Origin: Paracoccaceae bacterium
Lineage (GTDB): Bacteria; Pseudomonadota; Alphaproteobacteria; Rhodobacterales; Rhodobacteraceae
Direction: 5' to 3'
Assembly: GCA_947461435.1 (NCBI GenBank)
Contig: CANHLE010000007.1
Coordinates: 1 to 64,000, forward strand
DNA length: 64,000 nt
Each line of letters begins with the position of its first letter. The stretch's first letter is position 1. Position numbers and translations under genes: made by a program. The notes under the pieces were generated by a model. That model saw only the letters and a list, made by a program, of their open reading frames with translations. It was not told the origin of the DNA and searched no databases. Positions 10,028 to 18,370 of this stretch are shown here, in pieces.

Positions 10028-10052
10028 GGCACCTTCGAGCAGAAGATTGCGT

Positions 10053-10080
10053 CAAGGGGGCGGCAACGCCCCCTTGTTTT
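10053..10080 (+). terminator. Intrinsic terminator or attenuator between urtA and urtB
   Basis: A perfect 9-bp stem (CAAGGGGGC, 10053-10061; GCCCCCTTG, 10068-10076) with loop GGCAAC is followed by TTTT. It lies 25 bases after the urtA stop and 20 before the urtB start, so it probably reduces expression of the permease genes relative to urtA. Confidence 0.85.
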
Positions 10081-10099
10081 GAAAAGGGGGGCTTTGCTG

Positions 10100-12040
10100 G
10101 TGAAAAGGTTCGTTTTTAGCCTGTTTGTGACGATTCTTGCGGCCATGCCGCTGTGGGCGGAGACGCTGGCCGAAGCCGTGGCAACCCACGCAGCCGCGAT
10201 TGAAAAGCCATCGCGGCAGACGATCGGGCCGGTGATTGATGCGCTGGCGGCAACGGGCGATCCGATGGTGGCCTCGTTTCTGGAGGCTTGGGGCGCCAAG
10301 AGACTGGGGCAACGCAAGGCCGATAAGGCCTTTTTCCTGCTGGCCCCGGATACGGCCGGATTTGCCCTGACCGATTTGACGGGTGCGGCGGCTGGAACGG
10401 CCACAAAAGGCGAGATTTCAGAGATGAAACCCAATGCCGGGGTGCGGGGGCTGATATCGGCCGCGCTGGTGCAATTCACGCTGTCAGATCCGGATCTGAC
10501 GCGTCGGGTGGCCGCCGTGGCGTCAATTTCGGCCGCGCCGGAGGCCAGCCATCTGGGCCCCATTCGGGCCAGCATAGAGACGGAAACAGACCCGGAGTTG
10601 AAGGCGCGCAAGATGAGGCTGGAACGGATCTTGACCTTGCAGTTTGATCCGGACCCGGCGGTACGCGTGGCGGTGATTGACGGGTTTCAAGCGGAAACCG
10701 GGCTTGAACTGCGGGCGGCGCTGAACCCCCTTCTGGCGGTGACGCGGGGCGCGGCGGTGGGGGCCGTGCCGCAGGATGTGAATTTGGCGCGCAAACTGGT
10801 GCCGGGGCGCGATCTGACCAAGATCGAGGCCTATGATCTTTTGGTGGCGGCAGGGCAGGCCCCGGCGCGGTTGACCGCCGAGGAGCAGCGCGCGGCCTTG
10901 GTGGCGAATTTGAAGGATGGGGCGGTTGCAGGTATCGCTTTGGCTGATCTGGGCACGCAAGGCGGTCGTGACCGGGCCTATACGGCGCTGGAAGACGCCG
11001 GTCTGGTGCCGATGGCCGCCACGGACGACGAGGCCGACGCGGCCTTGGCGGCCCATGTGTTCTTTGAGGCCTATGCCGAACCGGATAAGTCGATTACCGA
11101 TGCGGCCGCGCGGGCAATGGGGGCCATTGAAACGCAGGTTGGCCTGCAGCAGGCGGTGGATTTGGGGTTGGATGCGCTGTCGCTCGCCTCGATCTTCTTT
11201 TTGGCGGCCATCGGGCTGGCCATCACCTTTGGGGTGATGGGGGTGATCAACATGGCGCATGGCGAGTTCATCATGATGGGCGCCTATACCGGTTACGTGG
11301 TGCAACTGTGGATCACAAATTACACCCTTTCCTTGATCGTCGCGCTGCCGATGGCCTTTGCGGTGACCTTCGCAGCGGGTGTCGCGATGGAGCGGTTGGT
11401 GATCCGACACCTGTATAAACGCCCGTTAGAGACGCTTTTGGCGACGTTTGGGATTTCAATCACCTTGCAACAACTGGCCAAGAACATCTTTGGCACCCAA
11501 GCCCGCCCCTTGACCGCACCGGCCTGGCTTGACGGTGCGTGGAGCGTGACGGACGTTATTCAGGTCAGTTACATCCGCATCGCGATCTTTGTGTTGGCGC
11601 TGGTGTTTCTGGCGTTTTTCTTGTGGTTGATGAAACGCACGCGGCTGGGTCTTGATGTGCGCGCCGTCACGCAAAACCCGTCGATGGCGGCCAGCATGGG
11701 CATCAATCCGGACCGCATCAACATGCTGACCTTTGGGTTGGGGTCGGGGATTGCGGGCATCGCCGGGGTGGCCATTGGCCTGTTTGCCAAGGTCACGTCA
11801 GAGCTGGGCAATGATTACATCGTGCAAAGCTTTATGACGGTGGTTGTCGGCGGTGTGGGCAACATCTGGGGCACGCTGGCGGGGGCGGCGATGATTGGCG
11901 GACTGCAAAAGGTGATCGAGTGGCTGAACCCGTCGAACACGCTGGCGGCCCAGACCTATATGATCTTGTTCATCATCTTGTTCATTCAATTTCGGCCACG
12001 GGGCATCATTGCCCTGAAGGGCCGGGCGGCGGGGGATTAA
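10100..12040 (+). CDS. urtB: Urea ABC transporter permease UrtB with large N-terminal domain
   Basis: This is one of two membrane subunits of the urea importer. The GTG start at 10100 follows AAGGGGGG and gives a 646-aa protein with a clear signal peptide (KRFVFSLFVTILAAMPLWA). About 320 residues of helical, HEAT-like sequence follow (for example DPDLTRRVAAVASISAAPEA) before the LivH-type permease begins near residue 350 (ITFGVMGVINMAHGEFIMMG). Long UrtB proteins with this extension are known, but the role of the extra periplasmic domain is not. A TTG at 10079 is an alternative start inside the terminator hairpin tail. Confidence 0.93.
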   Translation: MKRFVFSLFVTILAAMPLWAETLAEAVATHAAAIEKPSRQTIGPVIDALAATGDPMVASFLEAWGAKRLGQRKADKAFFLLAPDTAGFALTDLTGAAAGTATKGEISEMKPNAGVRGLISAALVQFTLSDPDLTRRVAAVASISAAPEASHLGPIRASIETETDPELKARKMRLERILTLQFDPDPAVRVAVIDGFQAETGLELRAALNPLLAVTRGAAVGAVPQDVNLARKLVPGRDLTKIEAYDLLVAAGQAPARLTAEEQRAALVANLKDGAVAGIALADLGTQGGRDRAYTALEDAGLVPMAATDDEADAALAAHVFFEAYAEPDKSITDAAARAMGAIETQVGLQQAVDLGLDALSLASIFFLAAIGLAITFGVMGVINMAHGEFIMMGAYTGYVVQLWITNYTLSLIVALPMAFAVTFAAGVAMERLVIRHLYKRPLETLLATFGISITLQQLAKNIFGTQARPLTAPAWLDGAWSVTDVIQVSYIRIAIFVLALVFLAFFLWLMKRTRLGLDVRAVTQNPSMAASMGINPDRINMLTFGLGSGIAGIAGVAIGLFAKVTSELGNDYIVQSFMTVVVGGVGNIWGTLAGAAMIGGLQKVIEWLNPSNTLAAQTYMILFIILFIQFRPRGIIALKGRAAGD

Positions 12041-12043
12041 GGC

Positions 12044-13282
12044 ATGGGGCGCATGTTTCAGGCGCTGCGGCGCAGGCCAAGCACGGCGATCTTTCTGCTG
12101 GCGCTGGCGGCCTTTGTTCTGGGGGTCAGCCTGCTGGCCGAAGGGTCGGGGATGGGGGTGATGTCGACGTCTTTTGTCAAGACGCTGGGCAAGACGATGT
12201 GCCTGTGCCTTGTCGCCTTGGCGATGGATCTGATCTGGGGCTATGCCGGAATCCTGTCGCTGGGTCACATGGCGTTTTTCGCGTTGGGCGGATACATGGT
12301 TGGCATGTGGCTGATGTATGCGCGGACCGAGGAAATCGTGATCGCCTCTTTGGCCAATTCGCCGCTGCCGCCCACGGCCGAGGAAATTGCCCAAGGCGTT
12401 GGCACGCAGATCTTTGGCGTGGTGGGCGGATCGGATATTCCGGCGATTTGGGCCTTTGCAGGGTCTTTTCCGCTGCAAATGGCGCTGGTGGTTCTGGTGC
12501 CGGGGCTGTTGGCCCTGGTGTTTGGCTGGCTGGCGTTTCGGGCCCGGGTGACGGGGGTGTACCTGTCAATCCTGACACAGGCCATGACGTTGGCGCTGGC
12601 GCTGTATCTGTTTCAGAACGAAAGCGGGCTGCGGGGCAACAACGGATTGTCAGGATTGCAGAACCTGCCGGGTCTGGGCGGGGTGGGGCAAGATCGGCTG
12701 TCGATCTGGTTCTTCTGGGCATCAGGTGCGGCTTTGGCCTTGGGCTATATCGTCATCCGGTTCGTGGTGTCGGGAAAGTTCGGATCTGTCATCCGCGCCA
12801 TTCGGGATGACGAGGCGCGGGTGCGGTTTTTGGGGTATTCCGTCGAAGGGTACAAGCTTTTCCTGTTTGTGCTGACAGCGGTCATCGCGGCCTTGGCGGG
12901 GGCACTGTATTACCCGCAGGCCGGGATCATCAATCCGGCAGAGTTGGCGCCGATCGCATCCATCTATCTGGCGGTCTGGGTGGCAATCGGCGGGCGCGGG
13001 CGGATGTATGGGGCAGTCATCGGGGCCGCGTTTGTATCCCTGCTGTCAAGCGCGTTTACGGGGGGACGGGTGCCGTCGGTGAATCTGGGGTTTGCGGTGA
13101 TCGACTGGGTGGATTGGTGGACGGTTCTGCTGGGCCTGTCGTTTGTGGCCGTGACGCTGCTGGCCCCCAAGGGAATTGGCGGGATTTTCGATCTGCTGGC
13201 AAAGGTGCGTACCCCCGACCGCAAGGGGGCGGCGCTGGGCCCGGATGATGGCGCCTTGATGGAACGGGAGGGCCGCGAATGA
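12044..13282 (+). CDS. urtC: Urea ABC transporter permease UrtC
   Basis: This is the second membrane subunit, a 412-aa LivM-type permease with about ten hydrophobic segments. The block AMDLIWGYAGILSLGHMAFFALGGY is reduced here to its key features: LIWGYAGILSLGHMAFFALG near residue 60, and the cytoplasmic EAA-like loop VIRAIRDDEARVRFLGYSVE near 250. It starts three bases after urtB and its stop overlaps urtD by ATGA. Confidence 0.95.
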   Translation: MGRMFQALRRRPSTAIFLLALAAFVLGVSLLAEGSGMGVMSTSFVKTLGKTMCLCLVALAMDLIWGYAGILSLGHMAFFALGGYMVGMWLMYARTEEIVIASLANSPLPPTAEEIAQGVGTQIFGVVGGSDIPAIWAFAGSFPLQMALVVLVPGLLALVFGWLAFRARVTGVYLSILTQAMTLALALYLFQNESGLRGNNGLSGLQNLPGLGGVGQDRLSIWFFWASGAALALGYIVIRFVVSGKFGSVIRAIRDDEARVRFLGYSVEGYKLFLFVLTAVIAALAGALYYPQAGIINPAELAPIASIYLAVWVAIGGRGRMYGAVIGAAFVSLLSSAFTGGRVPSVNLGFAVIDWVDWWTVLLGLSFVAVTLLAPKGIGGIFDLLAKVRTPDRKGAALGPDDGALMEREGRE

Positions 13283-14019
13283 GCACGCTTTTGGAGGTGC
13301 AGGGCGTATCGGTATCCTTTGATGGGTTTCGGGCCATCAACAACCTGTCCTTCGTCATTGGCGCGGGCGAATTGCGCGCGGTGATCGGGCCGAATGGTGC
13401 CGGAAAAACCACCTTCATGGACATCGTGACGGGCAAGACCAAGCCCGACGCGGGATCTGTGTCCTTTGGCGAAAGCGGCACGAACCTGCTGAAAATGACC
13501 GAGGCGCAGATCGCGCGGATCGGGATCGGGCGCAAGTTTCAGCGGCCCACGGTGTTTGAAGACCAAAGCGTGGCGGAAAACCTGACCATGGCGCTGAAGG
13601 CCAAGCGGGGGCCTTTTGCGGTGCTTTTTTGGCGCGAGAGCCAAGCAGACCGCGACCGCGTGCAGGCGCTGGCCGCCGAGGTGGGTCTGGCCGATCAGGT
13701 GTTGCGCAAATCGGGCGAGTTGAGCCACGGGCAAAAACAGTGGCTTGAGATCGGGATGCTGCTGGCGCAAGAGCCCAAGCTGCTGCTGGTGGATGAACCG
13801 GCCGCGGGCATGACATTGGGCGAGCGCGAGCATACGACGCGGCTGTTGGTGGATCTGGCCAAAAGCCGCGCTGTTGTGGTGGTGGAACATGACATGGATT
13901 TTGTGCGGCGGCTGAACTGTAAGGTGACGGTGCTGCACGAAGGGTCGGTTCTGGCCGAGGGATCATTGGACCATGTCACGCAGAATCCTGACGTGATCGA
14001 TGTGTATTTGGGGCGCTAA
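13279..14019 (+). CDS. urtD: Urea ABC transporter ATP-binding protein UrtD
   Basis: This 246-aa LivG-type ATPase powers urea import. It has Walker A GPNGAGKTT, the signature LSHGQKQWLEIGM (a Q-rich variant usual in UrtD), Walker B LLLVDEPAAGM and the switch histidine in VVVVEHDMDFVRRL. It overlaps urtC by four bases and is followed one base later by urtE. Confidence 0.96.
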   Translation: MSTLLEVQGVSVSFDGFRAINNLSFVIGAGELRAVIGPNGAGKTTFMDIVTGKTKPDAGSVSFGESGTNLLKMTEAQIARIGIGRKFQRPTVFEDQSVAENLTMALKAKRGPFAVLFWRESQADRDRVQALAAEVGLADQVLRKSGELSHGQKQWLEIGMLLAQEPKLLLVDEPAAGMTLGEREHTTRLLVDLAKSRAVVVVEHDMDFVRRLNCKVTVLHEGSVLAEGSLDHVTQNPDVIDVYLGR

Positions 14020-14020
14020 G

Positions 14021-14716
14021 ATGCTGACAACCAAGGGGCTGACGCTGCATTATGGCGGATCACAGATTTTGCAGGGGATCGATCTTCAGGCGCAAAAGGG
14101 CGAGGTGACCTGCGTGATGGGCACCAATGGGGTGGGAAAGACATCTTTGCTGAAGGCGATTGCCGGCAGCTATCTGCGGTCGGGCGGGGAGGTGACGATA
14201 GGCGGGCAGGCGGTGGGCCGCGTGCCCGCGCAGGTGATGGCGCGGCACGGGCTGGCCTATGTGCCGCAGGGACGGATGATTTTCCCGCTGTTGAGCGTGC
14301 GCGAAAATCTGGAAACCGGATTCGCCCTGTTGCCGCGGGCTGAACATAAGGTTCCGGACGAGATTTACGATCTGTTTCCGGTGTTGAAGGATATGGGCGG
14401 GCGGCGCGGCGGCGATCTTTCGGGGGGGCAGCAGCAGCAATTGTCGATTGCGCGGGCGCTGATCATGAAGCCGAAGGTTCTGCTGATGGACGAGCCGACG
14501 GAGGGGATTCAGCCTAACATCATTCAAGATATCGGACGGGTGATTACCTATTTGAAACAGAAGGGCGATATGGCGATCCTTCTGGTCGAGCAGTATTTCG
14601 ATTTCGCCTATGAATTGGGGGATGCGTTTTACGTGCTTCATCGCGGCGCCGTGGCGCTGGCCGGGCGCAAAGAGGCGCTGCCGCGCGACCAATTGCGGGC
14701 CGGGCTGTCGATCTGA
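14021..14716 (+). CDS. urtE: Urea ABC transporter ATP-binding protein UrtE
   Basis: This 231-aa LivF-type ATPase pairs with UrtD. Motifs are Walker A GTNGVGKTS, LSGGQQQQLSIARALI, Walker B VLLMDEPTEGIQPNII and the switch block ILLVEQYFDFAYEL. The ATG directly follows the urtD stop. It is the last gene of the urt operon. The 129 bases after it hold no evident gene or strong terminator. Confidence 0.95.
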   Translation: MLTTKGLTLHYGGSQILQGIDLQAQKGEVTCVMGTNGVGKTSLLKAIAGSYLRSGGEVTIGGQAVGRVPAQVMARHGLAYVPQGRMIFPLLSVRENLETGFALLPRAEHKVPDEIYDLFPVLKDMGGRRGGDLSGGQQQQLSIARALIMKPKVLLMDEPTEGIQPNIIQDIGRVITYLKQKGDMAILLVEQYFDFAYELGDAFYVLHRGAVALAGRKEALPRDQLRAGLSI

Positions 14717-14845
14717 CGGGCGTCACCACCAGCGATGAACGAGCAGTGACGCAGGGTTTACGCCCGCAGGTCTGTTCTTGGGATAGTCCAAAAAGCCCCG
14801 GTCGCAACGGAGTGCAGAGAGACTATTTTACTGGATCAGCGCCGT

Positions 14846-15724
14846 TTAAAGAAGAAAATCACCCGCAGACAGGTTAACAAGTCCTGACAGCTTGATTATA
14901 GCCTCACTGGCGGCGTCGTTATCGTTGTCGATATAAACGAGGGTATAGTCATTTGTTTCCCCCGCATTGTTAAACTTTTTGTAGTAAATCTCGCCTGACG
15001 TTGACGTTCCAAACGCCGCTGTCCCCTTGAAAACGAATGAATTATTCCCACTTATTTTGGTGCTTGCATCAATCGCGCTTAGATCCAAGGTGTCGTAGTC
15101 ATGCCAAAAGTCGGTGATCAGGTCACAAGTCGTGGCAGAGTTCGAGGTATCGGTTACCGCATTGAAAACAAAGGTATTGTATCCGTTTCCGCCATGCAAA
15201 TAGTCCTTACCTGCCCCGCCGGTGAGCGTGTCGTTACCGTCGTTACCGTACATCGTATCGTTCCCACCCAGACCATTTGCGCTGTCATCGTAGAAACTTA
15301 AGTAAAATTCATCAGCGCCAGATAGGGCGGCATTGAGAAGACTTTGATCATCTGTGTTTGAAGAGGTTTGAGCAGCCTTGTAAATGCTTTTGGCAGAAAT
15401 CGATACATTCTCGATACCAAAGTAGGGAATCAAACAATAATAATCATAATCAAAGTACGAAGCAACAATCCCAGTTACAGTCCCACCAGTTATAGTGCCT
15501 GAACTGTTCGCCGTTATCGATGGGCCGCATAGCGAAAACGCAGATTCATAATCGTAGTCAAGCCAGAAAGTGAAAATATCTCGGTAAACGGGCGCTGACG
15601 CGTTGTAAAAATTAAATGAACCATAGCAATCATCGTCATAATACCAGTCTTTTGCATCTTCGTACACTGTATTTAGGTTCAAATCAGTTTGAATGAACCG
15701 ACTGTCGCTCCATACCAATGCCAT
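14846..15724 (-). CDS. RTX calcium-binding protein, probable type I secretion substrate
   Basis: The 292-aa product has a Tyr/Asp-rich N-terminal half with no recognised fold and no signal peptide. RTX nonapeptide repeats lie at about residues 151-181 (GLGGNDTMYGNDGNDTL, GGAGKDYLHGGNGYNTF), followed by a serralysin-type C-terminal beta domain (DLITDFWHDYDTLDLSAID) and the end GDFLL. RTX repeats fold on calcium outside the cell, and the hydrophobic last residues fit a type I secretion signal. No HlyB/HlyD/TolC genes are nearby. The gene is visibly A/T-richer than its neighbours, with codons such as AAT, TAT and ATA that they avoid, suggesting transfer. Confidence 0.8.
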   Translation of the reverse strand: MALVWSDSRFIQTDLNLNTVYEDAKDWYYDDDCYGSFNFYNASAPVYRDIFTFWLDYDYESAFSLCGPSITANSSGTITGGTVTGIVASYFDYDYYCLIPYFGIENVSISAKSIYKAAQTSSNTDDQSLLNAALSGADEFYLSFYDDSANGLGGNDTMYGNDGNDTLTGGAGKDYLHGGNGYNTFVFNAVTDTSNSATTCDLITDFWHDYDTLDLSAIDASTKISGNNSFVFKGTAAFGTSTSGEIYYKKFNNAGETNDYTLVYIDNDNDAASEAIIKLSGLVNLSAGDFLL

Positions 15725-15776
15725 GCTGCCTATCCCAATCTACAATTTCCGTTGAATGAGTTACATGCAATATGAA

Positions 15777-15837
15777 TTAAACGTCAAGTATTGTTAGGAG
15801 GCACTTAAACGTCAATTATTACGGCGGAATTGTTAGG
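15777..15837. repeat. Imperfect direct repeat beside the RTX gene
   Basis: TTAAACGTCAAGTATT (15777-15792) recurs as TTAAACGTCAATTATT (15805-15820), and each copy is followed by TGTTAGG (15792-15798; 15831-15837). The repeats lie between the RTX gene start and tRNA-Lys. They may be regulatory or a scar of insertion. The rest of 15725-15950 contains no supported gene. Confidence 0.5.
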
Positions 15838-15949
15838 GTTTTTCGAGCGGACCGATTTCGAAAGCCGTCAAACGGCGCTCGTTGATCAGCACGATGCGCC
15901 CGGGCGCGTTCGACATGTGATCAAGGCATTGCGACCGTCAATATCGCAA

Positions 15950-15988
15950 AACAAAAAGATCCCAAGCACAGAAATGCTTGAGATCTTT
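15950..15988 (-). terminator. Terminator of tRNA-Lys
   Basis: On the minus strand just after the tRNA, two 14-base arms (15975-15988 and 15955-15968; AAAGATCTCAAGCA against TGCTTGGGATCTTT) form a stem with a 6-base loop and two weak pairs. The T-rich tract TTTTTGTTTT follows. Confidence 0.8.
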
Positions 15989-15995
15989 GAGGATT

Positions 15996-16071
15996 TGGTG
16001 AGCCGGTCGGGGCTCGAACCCGAGACCTACTGATTAAAAGTCAGTTGCTCTACCAACTGAGCTACCGGCCC
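15996..16071 (-). tRNA. tRNA-Lys (anticodon TTT)
   Basis: Read on the minus strand, this folds as a normal 76-nt tRNA. The acceptor stem GGGCCGG pairs with CCGGCTC (one wobble). The D arm is GCTC...GAGC, and the anticodon arm CTGAC-TTTTAAT-CAG places TTT at 34-36. The T arm contains GGTTCGAGCC, and CCA is encoded. Confidence 0.95.
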
Positions 16072-16166
16072 ACAACGAGGCGCTGATTAGGGGCTTGGGC
16101 TTGCAGGGTCAAGGGCCAATCTGCGTGGGTCTGGCAAAAAGAGCCTGCGGGGCGTATATGCCCGGG

Positions 16167-17006
16167 ATGGACCAGAAAAATGCCTCTTTAGGTCTGCGAT
16201 TCATGAAGATGCATGGCGCGGGCAATGATTTTGTGGTGATCGATTCGCGCGGGCGCGGGGCGGTGATGACGGCTGGGCTGGCGCGGGCGCTGGGCGATCG
16301 GCACTGCGGGGTTGGATTTGACCAGCTGGCCGAGATCCGTGACCATGCGGCGGCGGATTTCGAGTTGGATTTCTGGAACAGCGATGGCAGCCGGGCCGGG
16401 GCCTGCGGAAATGCCACGCGCTGTGTCAGTGACTATGTGATGCGCGGGTTGAGCGTGGCGGCGGTCAATCTGGTGACCACGCGCGGGGGGTTGCAGGCCC
16501 TGAGGCGCGGGGATGGCCGCGTGACGGTGAACATGGGCCAGCCGCAACTGACCTGGGACGAGGTGCCGTTGGCAGGGCCGGCCGAAACGCTTCACCTGCC
16601 CTTGGCCGGTGATCCGGTGGCTGTGGGGATGGGCAACCCGCATTGCGTGTTTTTCGTTCCCGATGCCGAGGCGGTGAATTTGGCCGCTGTGGGCCCCGGG
16701 TGGGAGCATGATCCGCTGTTTCCGCAGCGGACCAATGTGGAATTCGCCAGCCTGATCGGACCAGATCATCTGCGGATGCGGGTCTGGGAGCGGGGGGCAG
16801 GCATTACGCTGGCCTGCGGGTCGGGGGCCTGTGCCACGGCGGTGGCGGCGCATCTGCGCGGATTGACCGGGCGGCAGGTGCGCCTTGAGATGGACGGCGG
16901 AACGCTTGAGGTTGACTGGCGGGCGGATGGGGTGTGGTTGAGCGGACCGGTGGCGCATGTGTTTGACGGCTGGATCAGCCCGGAATTCGTGGCGGCCCAT
17001 CCATGA
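16167..17006 (+). CDS. dapF: Diaminopimelate epimerase
   Basis: This enzyme converts LL-diaminopimelate to the meso form for lysine and peptidoglycan synthesis, using two cysteines as acid and base. The 279-aa product has the N-terminal [14 protein letters not shown], the first catalytic cysteine in GACGNATRC and the second in [11 protein letters not shown], with [11 protein letters not shown] between. ATGs at 16158 and 16167 are both possible and the ribosome site is weak. The stop overlaps mtaB by ATGA. Confidence 0.95.
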   Translation: MDQKNASLGLRFMKMHGAGNDFVVIDSRGRGAVMTAGLARALGDRHCGVGFDQLAEIRDHAAADFELDFWNSDGSRAGACGNATRCVSDYVMRGLSVAAVNLVTTRGGLQALRRGDGRVTVNMGQPQLTWDEVPLAGPAETLHLPLAGDPVAVGMGNPHCVFFVPDAEAVNLAAVGPGWEHDPLFPQRTNVEFASLIGPDHLRMRVWERGAGITLACGSGACATAVAAHLRGLTGRQVRLEMDGGTLEVDWRADGVWLSGPVAHVFDGWISPEFVAAHP

Positions 17007-18271
17007 GCGCCCCGATTTTTGCGACGCTGGGTTGCCGGCTGAACGCCTATGAGACCGAAGCGATGAAGGAATTGGCGGCGGCCGCCGGATTGCAGGGCGC
17101 GGTGGTGGTCAACACCTGCGCCGTGACGGCCGAGGCCGTGCGCAAGGCCAAGCAGGACATTCGGCGGTTGGCGCGCGAGAACCCCGGGGCAGCGGTGATC
17201 GTGACAGGATGCGCGGCGCAGACGGAACCGGAAACCTTTGCACAGATGCCCGAAGTGACGCGGGTCATTGGCAACCACGAAAAGATGCAGGCGGCGGTGT
17301 GGCAAGGGCTGGCCGTGCCGGATCTGATTGGCGTGACAGAGCGGGTTCACGTAGATGACATCATGTCCGTGCGCGAGACGGCGGGGCATCTGATTGACGG
17401 ATTTGGGCGGCACCGGGCCTATGTGCAGGTGCAAAACGGCTGTGACCATCGCTGTACGTTTTGCATCATTCCCTTTGGGCGGGGCAATTCGCGCAGCGTT
17501 CCGGCGGGCGTGGTGATTGAACAGATCAAGCGGTTGGTGGACAAGGGCTTTGCCGAGGTCGTTCTGACGGGTGTTGATCTGACATCGTGGGGGGCGGATT
17601 TGCCCGCAGCGCCGCGTTTGGGCGATCTGGTGATGCGGATCTTGCGGCTGTGCCCCGATCTGGCGCGGTTGCGGATTTCGTCGATTGACAGCATCGAGGT
17701 GGACGACAACCTGATGTTGGCCATTGCAAGCGAACCCCGGCTTATGCCGCATCTGCATTTAAGCCTGCAATCGGGCGATGACATGATCTTGAAGCGGATG
17801 AAGCGGCGGCATTTGCGCGATGACGCCATTCGGTTTTGCGAGCAGGCGCGGCAGCTTCGACCCGATATGGTGTTTGGGGCCGATATCATCGCGGGGTTTC
17901 CGACCGAAACGGACGAGATGTTTGACCAGTCCTTGCGCCTGATCGAGGAGTGTGGTTTGACGTTTTTGCATGTTTTTCCCTTTAGTCCGCGCAAGGGAAC
18001 GCCGGCCGCACGGATGCCGCAGGTGCGCGGCCCGCAGATCAAGGACCGGGCGGCACGGCTGCGCGGCGCGGGTGATGCGGCGCTGGAGCGGCACTTGGCC
18101 GCGCAGGTGGGCCGCCAGCATCTTGTGCTGATGGAAGGCGCACAGATGGGGCGCACCGAGCAATTTACCGAAGTGACCTTTGGCGTGGATCAGCCCGAAG
18201 GTCAGATCATCAATGCCGTGATCACGGGGTATGAGGGCGGGCGTTTGCGCGCGGCGGCAAAACCCCAATAA
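17003..18271 (+). CDS. mtaB: tRNA t6A37 methylthiotransferase
   Basis: This radical-SAM enzyme adds a methylthio group to N6-threonylcarbamoyladenosine at position 37 of tRNAs. The 422-aa product has the N-terminal methylthiotransferase domain with three cluster cysteines ([26 protein letters not shown]), the SAM-cluster motif CDHRCTFC with [11 protein letters not shown], and a C-terminal TRAM-like region. The RLNAYE start is typical of MtaB rather than MiaB or RimO. It is coupled to dapF by a four-base overlap. Confidence 0.93.
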   Translation: MSAPIFATLGCRLNAYETEAMKELAAAAGLQGAVVVNTCAVTAEAVRKAKQDIRRLARENPGAAVIVTGCAAQTEPETFAQMPEVTRVIGNHEKMQAAVWQGLAVPDLIGVTERVHVDDIMSVRETAGHLIDGFGRHRAYVQVQNGCDHRCTFCIIPFGRGNSRSVPAGVVIEQIKRLVDKGFAEVVLTGVDLTSWGADLPAAPRLGDLVMRILRLCPDLARLRISSIDSIEVDDNLMLAIASEPRLMPHLHLSLQSGDDMILKRMKRRHLRDDAIRFCEQARQLRPDMVFGADIIAGFPTETDEMFDQSLRLIEECGLTFLHVFPFSPRKGTPAARMPQVRGPQIKDRAARLRGAGDAALERHLAAQVGRQHLVLMEGAQMGRTEQFTEVTFGVDQPEGQIINAVITGYEGGRLRAAAKPQ

Positions 18272-18370
18272 AAGGCACCTAGGGCTTAGGAAACACTTTG
18301 TTTTTGCCCCCCGCGTGGTAGGGTTTGACGGATGGGCATGCGGGCCCTTTTTCATCCTTTGGGAGGCCTT

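Noticed and set aside
15838..15935. Minus-strand 27-aa frame (SNAPGRIVLINERRLTAFE) before tRNA-Lys
   Set aside because: Too short, no ribosome site, and no recognised partner; could be a gene remnant but cannot be supported.
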